DNA from: Humulus lupulus | Lineage: Eukaryota > Streptophyta > Magnoliopsida > Rosales > Cannabaceae | Assembly: GCF_963169125.1 (NCBI RefSeq) | Contig: NC_084795.1 | Span: forward strand, 262,007,042 to 262,071,041 | DNA: 64,000 bases | Direction: 5' to 3' | In this document: positions 43,287-54,559 of the stretch, piece after piece | How positions within the stretch are numbered: the stretch's first letter is position 1 | Layout of the letters: every line of letters begins with the position of its first letter | Position numbers and translations under genes: made by a program | The notes under the pieces: generated by a model | Told to the model about the DNA's origin: nothing | Databases searched by the model: none | The model's input: only the letters and a program-made list of their open reading frames with translations

Positions 43287-43960
43287 CTTGCTATAAAGCA
43301 AGGATGAAGCTATAGAGAAATTTACTCTCTATAAGCATGAGGTTGAAATTCAACTTAATAAGAAAATTAAGATGATAAGAAGTGACCGTGATGGTGAATA
43401 CGTACAACCTTTTGGTGAATTATGTGCACAGCACGAAATTATTCACGAGGTCACACCACCTTATTCTTCTCAATCCAATGGAGTGGTAGAACGGAAAAAT
43501 CACACTCTAAAGGACATGATAAATTCTATGTTAATAAGTTATGGATTTCCACAGATTTTGTCGGCTAACTATCTTATAAATAAGATTCCCAAAAAGAAAT
43601 AACAAAAGACGCCCTATGAATTTTGGAAAGGTAGGCTACCTTCTTACAATACTTAAAAGAGTGGGGGTATCTTGCAAAGGTGGTAGTACCATTTCCAAAG
43701 AAGATGAAAATAGGTCCTAAAATAGTTGACTGTATTTTCATTGGCTATGCACAAAATAGCAACGCATATTGATTTCTTGTACACAAATCAAAAAACCCTG
43801 ACATCCACAAGAATACGATAATGTAATCCAAAAATGCATTGTTCTTTGAACATGTATTTCCTTGAAAACCTAATGAGGATGGGTCAAGCTCTTCTAAATG
43901 AACAATTGAGACTATGGATGAGAATATCTATGATCAAGAAATATAAGAGGAGAGTAAAGA
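43287..43960 (+). pseudogene. pol: Copia integrase, continued after the insertion
   Basis: Removing 28889-43286 and one cttgc copy joins 'YCYAYL' to 'SKDEAIEKFTLYKHEVE', restoring the core. The second Asp is in 'MIRSDRDGEYVQPFGEL' and the Glu region in 'SQSNGVVERKNHTLKDM', followed by 'YLINKIPKK' and a TAA at about 43600. 'KTPYEFWKGRLPSY' continues in another frame. From about 43650 to 43960 the C-terminal region is heavily decayed ('IFIGYAQNS'-like wording remains). Integrase before reverse transcriptase confirms Ty1/Copia. Confidence 0.88.
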
Positions 43961-44620
43961 AGTCCAAGTAGAGCCAAGACGAAGAAAAAGGGCAAGGATA
44001 GAAAATTCTTTTGGACCATATTTTCTAACTTATATGGTAAAGGCAGAACCTCGAACATATAAAGAAGTTGTGCGTTCTACTGAGGGTCCTTTATGGAAGG
44101 AAGCCATAAGAAGTGAAATTGATTCCATCATGCAAAATCACACTTGGGAACTAGTTGACCTTCCTCCTAGATGTAAACCTCTAGCGTCTAAGTAGATTTT
44201 CAAACGGAAAATGAAAACAGATGAAACAATTGATAAGTATAAGGCAAGACTTGTAATAAAATGTTACAAACAACAAGAAGGCCATGACTAATTTGACACG
44301 TATTCTTCTGTGATGAGAATAAATTCCATAAGGATGATTTTGGAAATTACTGCATTGCGAAATCTTGAAGTCCACCAAATGGACGTAAAAACTGCATTTC
44401 TAAATGGAGATCTTGAGGAAGAAATCTACATGGAACAACCTGAGGGTTTTGTAACTCCAGGAAAAGAAAGGAAAGTGTGCAAATTGGTAAAGACCTTATA
44501 TGGACTTAAGCAAACTCCAAAGCAATGGAATGAAAAATTTGACGGTGTCATGATGACAAACAATGATATACCCATTGTCGGAAGCAACCAACGAATGGTA
44601 AAATCTACAAGGATATGTTG
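43961..44620 (+). pseudogene. pol: Copia reverse transcriptase with catalytic-box deletion
   Basis: 'EPRTYKEVVRSTEGPLWKEA', 'NHTWELVDLPPRCKPLASK', stop, 'IFKRKMKTDETIDKYKARLV', 'VHQMDVKTAFLNGDLEEEIY' (first catalytic Asp) and 'CKLVKTLYGLKQTPKQW' are all present. After 'FDGVMMTN' the sequence runs directly to 'NDIPIVGSNQRMVKST'. The stretch expected to end in YVDD is missing or reduced to ND, so some 25-30 codons are deleted near 44560. Several stops and shifts occur. The enzyme is inactive. Confidence 0.88.
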
Positions 44621-45505
44621 AACTCAAGGTTTGACATGAAGGACATGGGACTGGCTGATGTAATTTTAGGAATAAAGATTACAAGGATGCCAGTTGGACT
44701 TAGTTTGAGTTAGTCACACTATGTGGACAAGATTCTTGAAAATTTTGGTAAAAATGATTTTGGTGTGTCCAGAACACAAATTGACGTAAGTCATCATCTG
44801 TCCAAGAATAAAGGCGACAGTGTCTCTCAAGCAGCGTATGCTAGAGTAATAGTCTAATGTACTTGATGAGTTGTACAAGACCAGATATTGCCTACACTGT
44901 AAGTACTTTACATTGATTCACAAGTATTCCAGGTGTTGAATACTGGAAGGAAATTATAAGAGTACTTAGGTACTTGTGGTATACTCGTGACTATGGTTTG
45001 AATTATACTAGAGATTCATCTCTTCTTGAAGGATACACTGACGCAAGCTGGATATCTAACATCCAAGACTCGAAAGGTACTAATGGATATGTGTTCACTT
45101 TAGGTGGTGCAGATGTTTCATAGGAATCCTCGAAACAAATTGTAATCACTAGATCCACAATGGAATCCAAGTTTGTAGCTCTGGATAAATATAGTGAAGA
45201 AGCAAAATGGCTGCGTAATTTCTTGGAGGATATTCCATAATGGCCTAAACTTGTGCCTACAAAATGCATATATTGTGATAACCAAGCAACAATTGGTCGT
45301 GCACAAAAATGTTTTGTATAACGATAAGTCTAGACACATACGTCGACAACATAGTACCATTAGACAACTAATCTCAACTGGAGTTATCTCGATTGATTAT
45401 GTGAAGTCAAAAGATAACATTGTGGATCCGCTAACCAAAGGGTTAAACAGAGATCAAGTTAAAAAGACATCAGAAGGAATGGGACTTAAGTCCAAAGGAA
45501 ATTAA
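44621..45505 (+). pseudogene. pol: Copia connection domain and RNase H
   Basis: 'MLNSRFDMKDMGLADVILGI' and 'HYVDKILENFGKNDF' precede a damaged stretch. RNase H is visible as '[13 protein letters not shown]' (Asp), 'STMESKFVALDKYSEEAKWL' (Glu), 'KCIYCDNQATIGRAQ' (Asp), 'DKSRHIRRQHSTIRQL' and 'ISIDYVKSKDNIVDPLTKGL', the usual C-terminus of Copia pol. It ends at TAA 45503-45505. A frameshift near 45310 and four or more stops are present. Confidence 0.88.
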
Positions 45506-45595
45506 GGTCGATATAAAGGAAACCCAACCTAGTTGACTAGAGATCCCAAGATCTAGGTTCAATGAGACAACCTAGTTATGGAGACCGGGTAGGAT

Positions 45596-45610
45596 CACTG
45601 TGGGGGAATA
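45596..45610 (+). promoter_or_regulatory. Copia polypurine tract
   Basis: 'ctgtgggggaata' about 95 bp after the pol stop has the G-rich composition and position of the Copia plus-strand primer. A 3' LTR should start directly after it. Instead about 125 bp of unassigned sequence precedes a 5'-truncated family A LTR, so the element's own 3' LTR start is lost. Confidence 0.6.
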
Positions 45611-45734
45611 CCCATACCCATTCCAATGGTGAAACAGTGATGTCTGTTGTAAAAAGAGGTTAAGCTTATGCTTTTAATGACCCTTATGCATTGGAAGTCT
45701 GAGACAAATGCTTAAGCTTTTAATACCCATTCCA

Positions 45735-48240
45735 AATTCTCTATTTCCTTGCCCTTAATGGATGCTTGAGGCTTTTCTAGAACTAGTGTGGGCTGGTTCT
45801 CAACACATGAGATAGAGATCTTGTAAAGAAGAAGAAAGTGAGTGGCCAAGAAAGGATTAGACTGTCTAAGTTTTCACTTACTCAATGAATCAATTAAGAC
45901 TGACTCCGTAAAACCCTAGATATCATATTCCTTATATAGACAACTTAATGTACTTTATTTAAGTTAATTAAAATAAAAAATCAAAGCCTTGGGCTCCCAC
46001 AAATGGACTTGGGTCCAATCTCTTTGTTTTGAATTTAAATCTCAGTTGGGCCTAAAATCAAAACCTCTTTATTTATTTATCTTTTAATTAATTAATTAAA
46101 TCCTTATTCAAATTAACTAATTATAATTTGAAACTTGATTTAATATTATTTATTTATATTGACACAAATATAACAATAATAATTAATTTGCCCAAAGATA
46201 CTCTTTTATTCTCTAAATCTCATATCTCTATAAAATTTTATTCTATAAATTTCTGTGAGTTTATTTATTAAATAAATTATCTCACAATTTATTAATTCTC
46301 CATAACTCCACTATAGATTCAAAATTTAACTTTTAAATTCATAGAACGTATTTTTCAAACCACAAATGCATTATCCACTATCATAACCATTACAGTTAGT
46401 GTTATATTATTTCATATAATATAATATTAGATTAAATAATGTGACAAAATGTGATTTGTCACACCTTGTAACATATTATTGAGAGTCACAAAATTGGACT
46501 AATGTGTGTGCCCAAATGTGACATATTTTGGAGTTACAAAATCAGTTACAAATTTGTAACTCCCAAATATTACCCAATAATGTGTATATTATATGTTACT
46601 CATTTGAGATTGGGTTTCATAAATTCATGATGATATATGATTGTTGGAGGCATGTTTTTAACTCCCAATAGGTGTTTGGAGGTTACAAAATCATGTGGGA
46701 AAGGATTTGGGACGTTTTGGAACGTTTTGGAAAAATGACTTTTTTGTGCTGAAAATGGCCTGTGGCCACGGCCACTGAAAAGTCGTGGCCGCAGCAGCCA
46801 GTGAGGCTGACAACCTATGTGAATTTTCAGTTTTTTCCAAATTGAACGGTTCTAACATCCCAAATAACTCCCAAATCTCCATTTTAATTCCATAAACATC
46901 CAATTAAACATTGGTAACAGCCATGAGGGTTGGTGGAATTTGAAATTCAAAGGGGTATCTCAAACTCTATAAATAGGAGCCTAATGCTCACTTGTATGAC
47001 ACACCATTTTTCATCTACAAAGCACTTGGCTGGAAAATACACCAAAAGGCTTGATAATTCTAGAGAGCTATTTCCTAGAGAGATCCCTTAGTGCTTAGAG
47101 AATAAGGGGAAATAAGCTTTTGGACAAAGGTCTTGAACCTTGTTCAAGTTGATGATCCCCACTACTCTACACTTTGGTTGTGTAAGAGTTTGTTTATGTT
47201 TTCATTCTTTTGATCTTGTTGATCTTATTTACTTGTATTGTTATAGTATTGAGTTTGTAATCTTCTTCTTCTTCTACATCTTTTGATTTACTTGTATTTT
47301 GAGCAATTGAGTTGTAATACTTATTTAATCAATATTATCTTGTCCATTGTATTTTTTGCATAGAGTTGTATTTGATTTTTTTCCATAATTCCATTGAGCA
47401 ATAATATATATTCTCTAACAGTCAGTCAATCCTCTATCGATGACTTACTAACGAGTTGGGTGCAAATTACCATTTTATCCCTCATTTGTATTTTATCCTT
47501 AACTCCCACTAAATCCCTTGTAAATGATACATCTATGAACTTAATCACAGATATGAGCGCTCAATCATTTACCCTTTTAGACTAAGCTATTGAGGAAGTC
47601 ATATTTTCACCTATCATACAGAAGCTATAGATTTAATATCTATGATTAATACTCCCACTCAATTACACTACTAAATCTTCAAGATGTAGGTATGGGCTAG
47701 ATTGTAGGGTAAGCTGGTAACGAACAAGTTAAAAGATTTAAATAATATAATTAGCATAATATTATCACTCATAATTAAGATCAACTTGACCTATGGTCAA
47801 CGTTGTGACATTGATTAGATTCGATAACAACGATACTTATTTATTAATCAATAATAAATATCGGTCCTAGTCCAATGTACCCATATACATCCAATCTTAT
47901 CTACTTGGTCAATGCCTTGGATAAGACATTGCATCCCAAATGTGTAAGTAAATCATATCGTAGATTACCAAATCAGTGAAAACCCCATGCACTGACTTAA
48001 TCTTAGGACTCGTTCTTTTGAACATATAATTACAATTATAATCCACTGTGACCTAGTCACTGTAATTGTAACTATCTATATGTTCGAGATTTTATAAATG
48101 TTTGTATTATTTCCAATAATCATTTAATAAAACAAGCAAGCAACACGGTTGTCAAACTAAATAATTTATACTTATTTTATTGACAATATAAAATCGTGTT
48201 ATATGTCCGTCATGATTTTATAAGGGCATAAAACTCAACA
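45735..48240 (+). mobile_element. 5'-truncated family A LTR, interrupted
   Basis: Colinear with the LTR at 181-2008 from about its position 350 onward. Shared points are 'ctcaacacatgagatag' (45799), 'ctccactatagattc' (46306), 'tcaatcctctat' (47427), 'ggtaagctggtaacgaacaa' (47708) and the end 'gggcataaaactcaaca' (48223-48240). A 1021-bp LTR sits inside at 46400-47420. It may be the remnant 3' LTR of the Copia element or an independent fragment, and the left border is approximate. Confidence 0.65.
46400..47420 (+). mobile_element. Solo LTR, 1021 bp (TGTTAT...CTAACA)
   Basis: TGTTATATTA to CTCTAACA, flanked by gttag (46395-46399) and gtcag (47421-47425), a 5-bp duplication with one substitution. 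Removing it rejoins the family A LTR in the order seen at 1180-1200. TATA box 'ctataaatag' at 46969. The transcribed part ends T-rich with a TTC microsatellite near 47262. No internal region. Likely Copia by size and termini. Confidence 0.82.
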
Positions 48241-48241
48241 G

Positions 48242-48793
48242 GTATATTATTTTCCAACTCAATATTTTTTTTTTTGTGGTATGATATATATATTTTTTTT
48301 GTAGAAAATATTTAGTTTCTATCTTATTATATATAATGGTGACATATAATTTTCTTAGTATAATATATTTATTTTAATAGTGGTATATAGTTTTGTTAGC
48401 GTGGTATATACATTTTTTGAGTAATAATATACCAATTTTATTTTTGTTAAAAAAATTAATGGTATATAATTTTATTATCATTGTATATTGATTTTTTGTT
48501 TTATGGTATATAAAATACTATGATACATGTGGTATATATATTTAATAGCGTGATATATATATTTAATATATCATGCTAGTAAATTTATATATCATGATAT
48601 TTAAAAAAAAAAAACAAAATCAATTGATATGAAATAACAATAACGAAATTTGATATACTATAGCATAAACAATGCATATACCGTGTTAACAATAATTTTA
48701 AAAAAAAACATGTAATCTTTATATAATATTAACCATACAACTTTGATTTACCATCCTACAAAAAACATATACACTAGTTGGAAAATTATATAC
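48242..48793. mobile_element. AT-rich foldback/MITE-like element (candidate)
   Basis: The left end 'gtatattattttccaact' (about 48243) matches, with one mismatch, the reverse complement of 'agttggaaaattatatac' at about 48776-48793. The homology continues inward as poly-T with 'gt' on the left against poly-A with 'ac' on the right. The left half is T-rich and the right half A-rich, and the middle contains 'tgatatatatatttaatata' type palindromic DNA. The whole could fold into a hairpin. No clear target duplication and no ORF. Confidence 0.35.
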
Positions 48794-48901
48794 AAATAAC
48801 CCAGAAAAATTGAAAAAAAAATCAACATAACTTTAAAATATAAATTAATTAAACAAAACTAATATACATATACTATGGTATTAAAATATTTAGAATGAAA
48901 T

Positions 48902-49286
48902 TGTAACGTCCCAAATTACCTAATAAGGCTCACGGCCTTGATTAGGGGGCTAGGATGGCAAATTATGGAGAATTATTTGAATATATATGATTTAATTATG
49001 AAATATGTGATATATATGTGTGTCAGTATATGATTACGTGAGTTATATTATAATATGACTAGATATGCATGTTTGGGTGTTTTAAATATGCATGTAGGTC
49101 TGTTTCTTATTAGAAGGGCAATTTTTGTAATTTGGCTTGTTACAAGTATATTTGGAATATATATGCATATGTGTGATATATGTGTGAGACCACATCATTA
49201 TGTGGATATATTTAGGTTACTCGTCCTAAGGAGCAAGTTAGCGAGAGAGTCACAACAGAACCAAATACCTAACCCGGGGTGAGTCA
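48902..49286 (+). mobile_element. 5' LTR stump of the second chromovirus (G1)
   Basis: Begins TGTAACGTCCC and matches the 3' LTR at 51980 for about 385 bp, up to 'gggtgagtca'. It then switches directly to reverse transcriptase sequence. The 5 bases before it (gaaat) differ at one position from those after the 3' LTR (gatat, 54461-54465), so this may be a mutated target duplication. Confidence 0.85.
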
Positions 49287-50559
49287 ATTCTCTTCGTGAA
49301 GAAGAAAGATGGTTCTCTGAGGATGTGTATCGATTATAGAGAACTGAACAAGCTAACTATCAAGAACAAGTATCCCCTGCCAAGGATTGATGATATGTTT
49401 AATCAGTTACAGGGTAAGATGTTATTCTCCAAGATAGATCTTCGATCTGGTTATTACCAACTGAGGATCAGGGAGGAAGATATACCGAAGACAGCTTTTC
49501 GCACCAGGTATGGGAATTACGAGTTTCTTGTAATTTCATCTGGATTGACTAATGCCTCAGTAGAATTTATGGATCTGATGAACAGAGTGTTCAATGATTA
49601 CTTTGACCAGTTCGTGATCATTTTTATCGACGATATACTGGTATACTCTCAGTCAAAGACAGAGCACGAGCATCATCTCATATTAGTACTACAGAGGCTG
49701 AGAGAGCACAGGTTGTATTCGAAATTCAAGAAGTGTGAGTTCTAGTTACCACAGGTGACTGTCTTAGGTCACATAGTCAGTAAAGATGGAATTATAGTGG
49801 ATCCATCGAAGATTGAGGCATCATAGATTGGCCAAGAATGAAGATTTATTCTGAGAGAGAAGTTTCTTGGGAATGGCAGGTTATAACAGACGCTTTGTGG
49901 AGGGGATTTCCAAGATTACATCACCACTAACAAAGTTAACACACAAGAATCAGAGGTTTATATGGTCAGATAGATATGAGGACAGCTTTCAGAAACTAAA
50001 AAGGAATCTGATCACCACACCAGTTTTGAGTCTTCCTACAGATCAGGACAAGTTTGTGGTTTATTGTGACGCCTCAAGACAGGGTTTAGGTTGTGTCCTT
50101 ATGCAGACAGGAAAGGTGATTGCCTATGCATCACGTCAGTTGAAGGAATATGAACAGAGGTACCCCACACCTAATCTAGAGCTTGCAGGAGTGCTTGTTG
50201 CACTGAAGGTGTGGCAGCACTACTTGTATGGTGAGAAGTGTGAGATATACACTAATCACAAGAGTTTGAAAGACTTATTCACCCAGAAGGACTTGAACAT
50301 GAGACAAAGGCGTTGGTTAGAGTTGGTGAAGGATTATGATTGTGAGATCTTTTATCACCTAAGGAAAGCCAACGTGATGGCAAGTGCCTTAAGCCGGAAG
50401 GGTCCGGGGCAATTGTACAGTTCTAGGCAGATATCCAGAGAGTTGGCAGAGGATATGACTAGAGCAGGTATTGAGCTAGTGGTAGGCCAATTAGCCAACA
50501 TCACCCTGCAGTCTACTTTTTTAGAAAGGATCAAAGAGAAACAGTTAAGTGACCCATAG
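49287..50559 (+). pseudogene. pol: Gypsy chromovirus reverse transcriptase and RNase H
   Basis: Opens mid-gene with '[19 protein letters not shown]', so the N-terminal reverse transcriptase, protease and gag are missing. Then come '[20 protein letters not shown]', '[17 protein letters not shown]' (first Asp), '[20 protein letters not shown]' and '[13 protein letters not shown]' (FIDD catalytic box, intact). A stop lies at 49745 and a frameshift before 49867. RNase H starts with '[16 protein letters not shown]', '[18 protein letters not shown]' (Asp) and '[20 protein letters not shown]' (Glu near 'LELAG'), with '[13 protein letters not shown]' at the end. Stop TAG at 50557-50559 (CAG type). 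Confidence 0.92.
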
Positions 50560-51942
50560 TTGGGAAAGAATAGAGGGGACGTCCTAGCTGGAGTGGCTAA
50601 GGACAATACAGTGTCAAGCATGGGTTTATTTAGGTACAGGGATCGAATTTGTGTTCTGATGGACACTGGGATTAGACAGGAGATTCTAGATGAGCATACT
50701 ACCCTTTATTCTCTACATCCAGGCACCACGAAGATGCACCAAGATCTGAAAACTTAATATTGGTGGTCTGGGATGAAGAGGGACGTGACTGAGTACGTGG
50801 CAAAGTGTATAACCTATCAGCAGGTTAAGGCAGAGCATCAGAGACTAGCAAGGCTACTACAGCATTTGGATATCTCATAGTGGAAGTGGGAGGACATCAC
50901 GATGGATTTCGTGGTGGGGTTTCCTAGGACAGTGGGCCAGCATGATTCAGTCTGGGTCATCGTGGACCGGTATACGAAGTCAGCTCACTTTTTACCAATA
51001 GGGATGAACTACACAGTTAACCAGTATGCAGATCTATATGTGAGATAGATAGTATGCCTTTATGGGACTCTGAGGTCTATCATTTCAGATAGGAAACCTA
51101 TCTTTACTTCCAAGTTTTGGGGAACTTTACAAAATGTGATGGGTACACAACTGAAGTTCAGTACAACTTATCATCCTCAGACTGATGGTTAGTCTGAGAG
51201 GACTATCCAGATATTGGAGGACATGCTGAGAGCATGTGTATTGGACTTTGAAGGGTCCTGGAGTAAATATTTGCCTCTGATCGAGTTTTCCTATAATAAC
51301 AGCTACCATTCGACTATTGGAGTGGCACCTTATGAGATGTTGTATGGTAGGATGTGCAGATCGCTAATTCATTGAGATGAGATGGGTGAGAGGAAATATT
51401 TGGGTCCTGAGGTAGCTCAGAGAACCACTGAGGCTATTGAAAAGATTAGAGCTCGGATGGTCACGTCTCAGAGTAGATAGAAAAGTTATTCAAACCGAAA
51501 GCAAAAGAACGTGGAGTTCCAAGTGGGAGACTATGACTTCTTTAGGGTTTCACCGCTGAGAGGGGTGATGAGATTTGGGAAGAAGGGAAAGTTGAGCCCT
51601 AGGTTTGTTGGACCATTTGAGATCCATGAGAGGATAGGTTAGGTGGCATATAGGTTGTCCTTACCCCCGGCACTGTCTAGTGTGCACAACATATTTCATA
51701 TTTCTATGTTAGGGAAGTATGTATCAGATGAGACTCATGTGTTGAGTTATGAGGATCTAGAACTAGAGACAGATTTATCCTATGAGGAGCAGCCAGTTCA
51801 GATTTTAGACAAGAATGACAAGGTCATGGGGAACAAGACTATACCTTTGGTTAAGGTATTATGGAGGAACAGCAAGGTCGAGAAAGCGACCTGGGAGCTA
51901 GAGTCAGATGTACAGGATCAATATCCCAAGTTGTTCAGGTAA
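50560..51942 (+). pseudogene. pol: Gypsy integrase with chromodomain-like tail, second copy
   Basis: One frame with RNase H and seven further in-frame stops (near 50755, 50878, 51046, 51190, 51374, 51478 and 51640). Zinc region 'TLYSLHPGTTKMHQDL' and '[11 protein letters not shown]', with one Cys changed to Tyr. Core: 'VWVIVDRYTKSAHF' (Asp), 'SIISDRKPIFTSKFWG' (second Asp retained, next residues altered), 'TYHPQTDG', stop, '[12 protein letters not shown]' (Glu). Tail: 'LSPRFVGPFEIHERIG', stop, 'VAYRLSLPPALSSVHNIF', then 'NKTIPLVKVLWRN' and 'ATWELESDVQDQYPKLFR'. It ends at TAA 51940-51942 and closely parallels 19105-20148. Confidence 0.92.
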
Positions 51943-51979
51943 AATTTTGAGGGCGAAATTCTTGTAAGGAGGAGATAGT

Positions 51980-54460
51980 TGTAACGTCCCAAACTACCTA
52001 ATAAGGCTTAGGGTCTTGATTAGGGGGCCAGGATGGCAAATTATGGGAAATTATTTGAATATATGTGATTTAATTATGTAATATGTGTTTATGTGTTATA
52101 TATGTGTGTCATTATATGACTACGTTAGTTATATTATAATATGACTAGATATGCATGTTGAGGTGTATTAAATATGCATGTGGGCCTATTTCTTATTAGA
52201 GGGGAAATTTACGTAATTTGGCCCGTTATGGGTATATTTGGAATATATGTGCATATATGTGATAGATGTGTGAGACCACATCATTATGTGGATATATTTG
52301 GGTTACTCGGCACGAGGCGATCCTAGGGAGCAAGTTAGCGGGAGAGTCACAACGAGACCAAATGCCCGACTCAGGGTGAGTCAAGGGGTATTTTGGGTAT
52401 TTAGTACACTACCGGGATATCGAGTAATGAGAATAAATATTTGAGGATATATTTAGAGTTAGTGAGATTAGGAGGGAATTTCAGGAATTTTAACAATTTT
52501 ACCCTCGGGGACGTTTTTCGTACCCCGGGCTTCGTGATTTGCTTAGAGTTACTTGAACTCTAAGTAACCTACATACAAACAAAAAAAAAAAACACTTAGA
52601 ACTCTATCAGTTCTTTCTCTTTCTCTCTCTCCCAACCGTTCTCTCACTCTCACACACATATTTCTTTGAAATCTCTTGTGATCTAAGGGGAATCGAAGCT
52701 AGCTTAGGCTCGAGATTGTTTGGGAAAAATCTTGGCATCGTTTTGGCAGCAGAGGTATTGATTTTTAGCCTCAAATCTTTATGTTTTCTCTAGTTTTAGT
52801 TGAGTTTTAGAGTTTTGGAAACTCAAATCTGATTTTGGATATGTGAGGGGTTTTAAGTATGTTTTTGGGGATGGTTATGAGGCTTAGGAAGTGTTGAGTT
52901 GATTGGGAGCTTTGTTTTTGGGATTTGGCGATGTTTTGTTGAATTTTTGGTGAGTTTTTGCTTGAAGAAAACATAAAAAAAAAAAATTAGTTTTTCATGT
53001 CGAGTCATGACCCTATTCTTGGGTGTCGCGGCTCTCATGAACGAAAGGGAGAAAGAGGTGTTGAACCTTCATTAGGGTCGCGGCGCTTGCAGGGAGAGTC
53101 ACAGCGTGTGTGTTCCAAAGGAGAGACCTTAGGCTCTCTGCCTAGGGGCAGGCCGCAGCGCTTGTAAGGAGAACTACAGCGCGTGTGTTCCAGAGGAGAT
53201 TCATTAGGCTCTCTGCCTAGGGGTCGGCCACGGCGCTTGGAGAGCTTTTGAGCCCCGGGAAGGTCTTGAGTGCGGGAAGTTAGACTTAGGGGCTCGGGAT
53301 CAATTCTACTAACCAGTTTAGTAGAATTTGATGTTTCGGAGGCTAGGACTCGATCCGAAAGCCTTTATTCGCACGTTATTAATGAGATTATATATTATGG
53401 TTGTGTCTAGGTTACCGCTAGGGGCTCAGAAACCGGGATCGTGCTCGAGGGTCATTCTTATTATATGTTGCACTTAGACCTGAGGTAAGAAAACTGCATC
53501 CAGTACGTGTTAAATGTGATTATCTACGTGATTAGGGCTTAGCCCCATTAAGGAACATGATTATTACTATGTTTGTATTTAATTGGCTAAGATATATGAT
53601 TAATATGTATGCATACTTGTGTTATCTTAAGTATGCTTATATGTATATGTTATTTGTTTATCTGGTTGTTTGAATATATGGTTAAGGAATTGACTTATTA
53701 GTCATGGGTGCAATAGCGCTCTATGCGCTGGTCGAGAGGCTTAGGCCTAATCAGGGACGTAGTATTACGTTGGCTTACCCTGCGGTCATTTGGAAAAACA
53801 AAGCACTTGGATAACTCTATGGCTAGTTACTGAGAGCTATGGCAAAGGGCCACGGGTGACTCTATGGTCACTTAGCTAGGGCGTAGGTCCCCGGGTTGTC
53901 TCTACGGTCATCTATTCAGGGCAGCGGGCCCCCGAATGATCCTATAATCATTTATTTGTAATTGTGTACATGCATGAGTAGGTTATTACCGCTGGGCATG
54001 CCAGATATGCATTTGGAATTTGACTATTCATGCACTTGTTTATAGTTTTCTTTTTTAGTCTTGGCTCACGGGTGTTGTGTGGTGCAGATAAGGGGAATAA
54101 AATGTTTGACAAGCCCTGAGTTGGAGAGTTTCGGTGGCGGCATGTACATATGCGGCTGCTCGACCACCACGGCCGTGGTTATCTTGGAGGAATTAGGACT
54201 GTATCCCATATTTTGCCGCCTAGGTCGGCTTAGCTTATATTTTGACTTGTATATAGCCTTTTAAACAACTGTTTATGTTATTTTGGGATCCAATGTGTAT
54301 ACTAAACTTTTAAATGAAAATTCAACATTTCCTTTTGACCAAAAATCTTAACTTTAACCCTTGTCATCAACCTTAGTTACACGTTTATACCCAAGGGACT
54401 TGATTAGCAAGTCTGACACTATTTATAGTACACAGTGTCTTGGCTATCCAGGGCCTTACA
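51980..54460 (+). mobile_element. 3' LTR of the second chromovirus (G1)
   Basis: 2481 bp, TGTAACGTCCC...GGGCCTTACA, right after a polypurine tract 'aaggaggagata' (51966-51977). Conserved blocks: 'gaggtaagaaaactgcatcc' at 53482 and 'gtggtgcagataagg' at 54079. CT-rich leader (52610-52660). Contains a diverged 'ggctctctgcctaggg' duplication at 53132 and 53209. No supported ORF. Confidence 0.9.
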
Positions 54461-54559
54461 GATATAGTATCAATGTAATTTTCTAAATGACATTTTTGGT
54501 AATACATAATATTAAGACGGTGGGGTTACTTCTAACCCTTCAAAGTAGAACCAAGAAGG

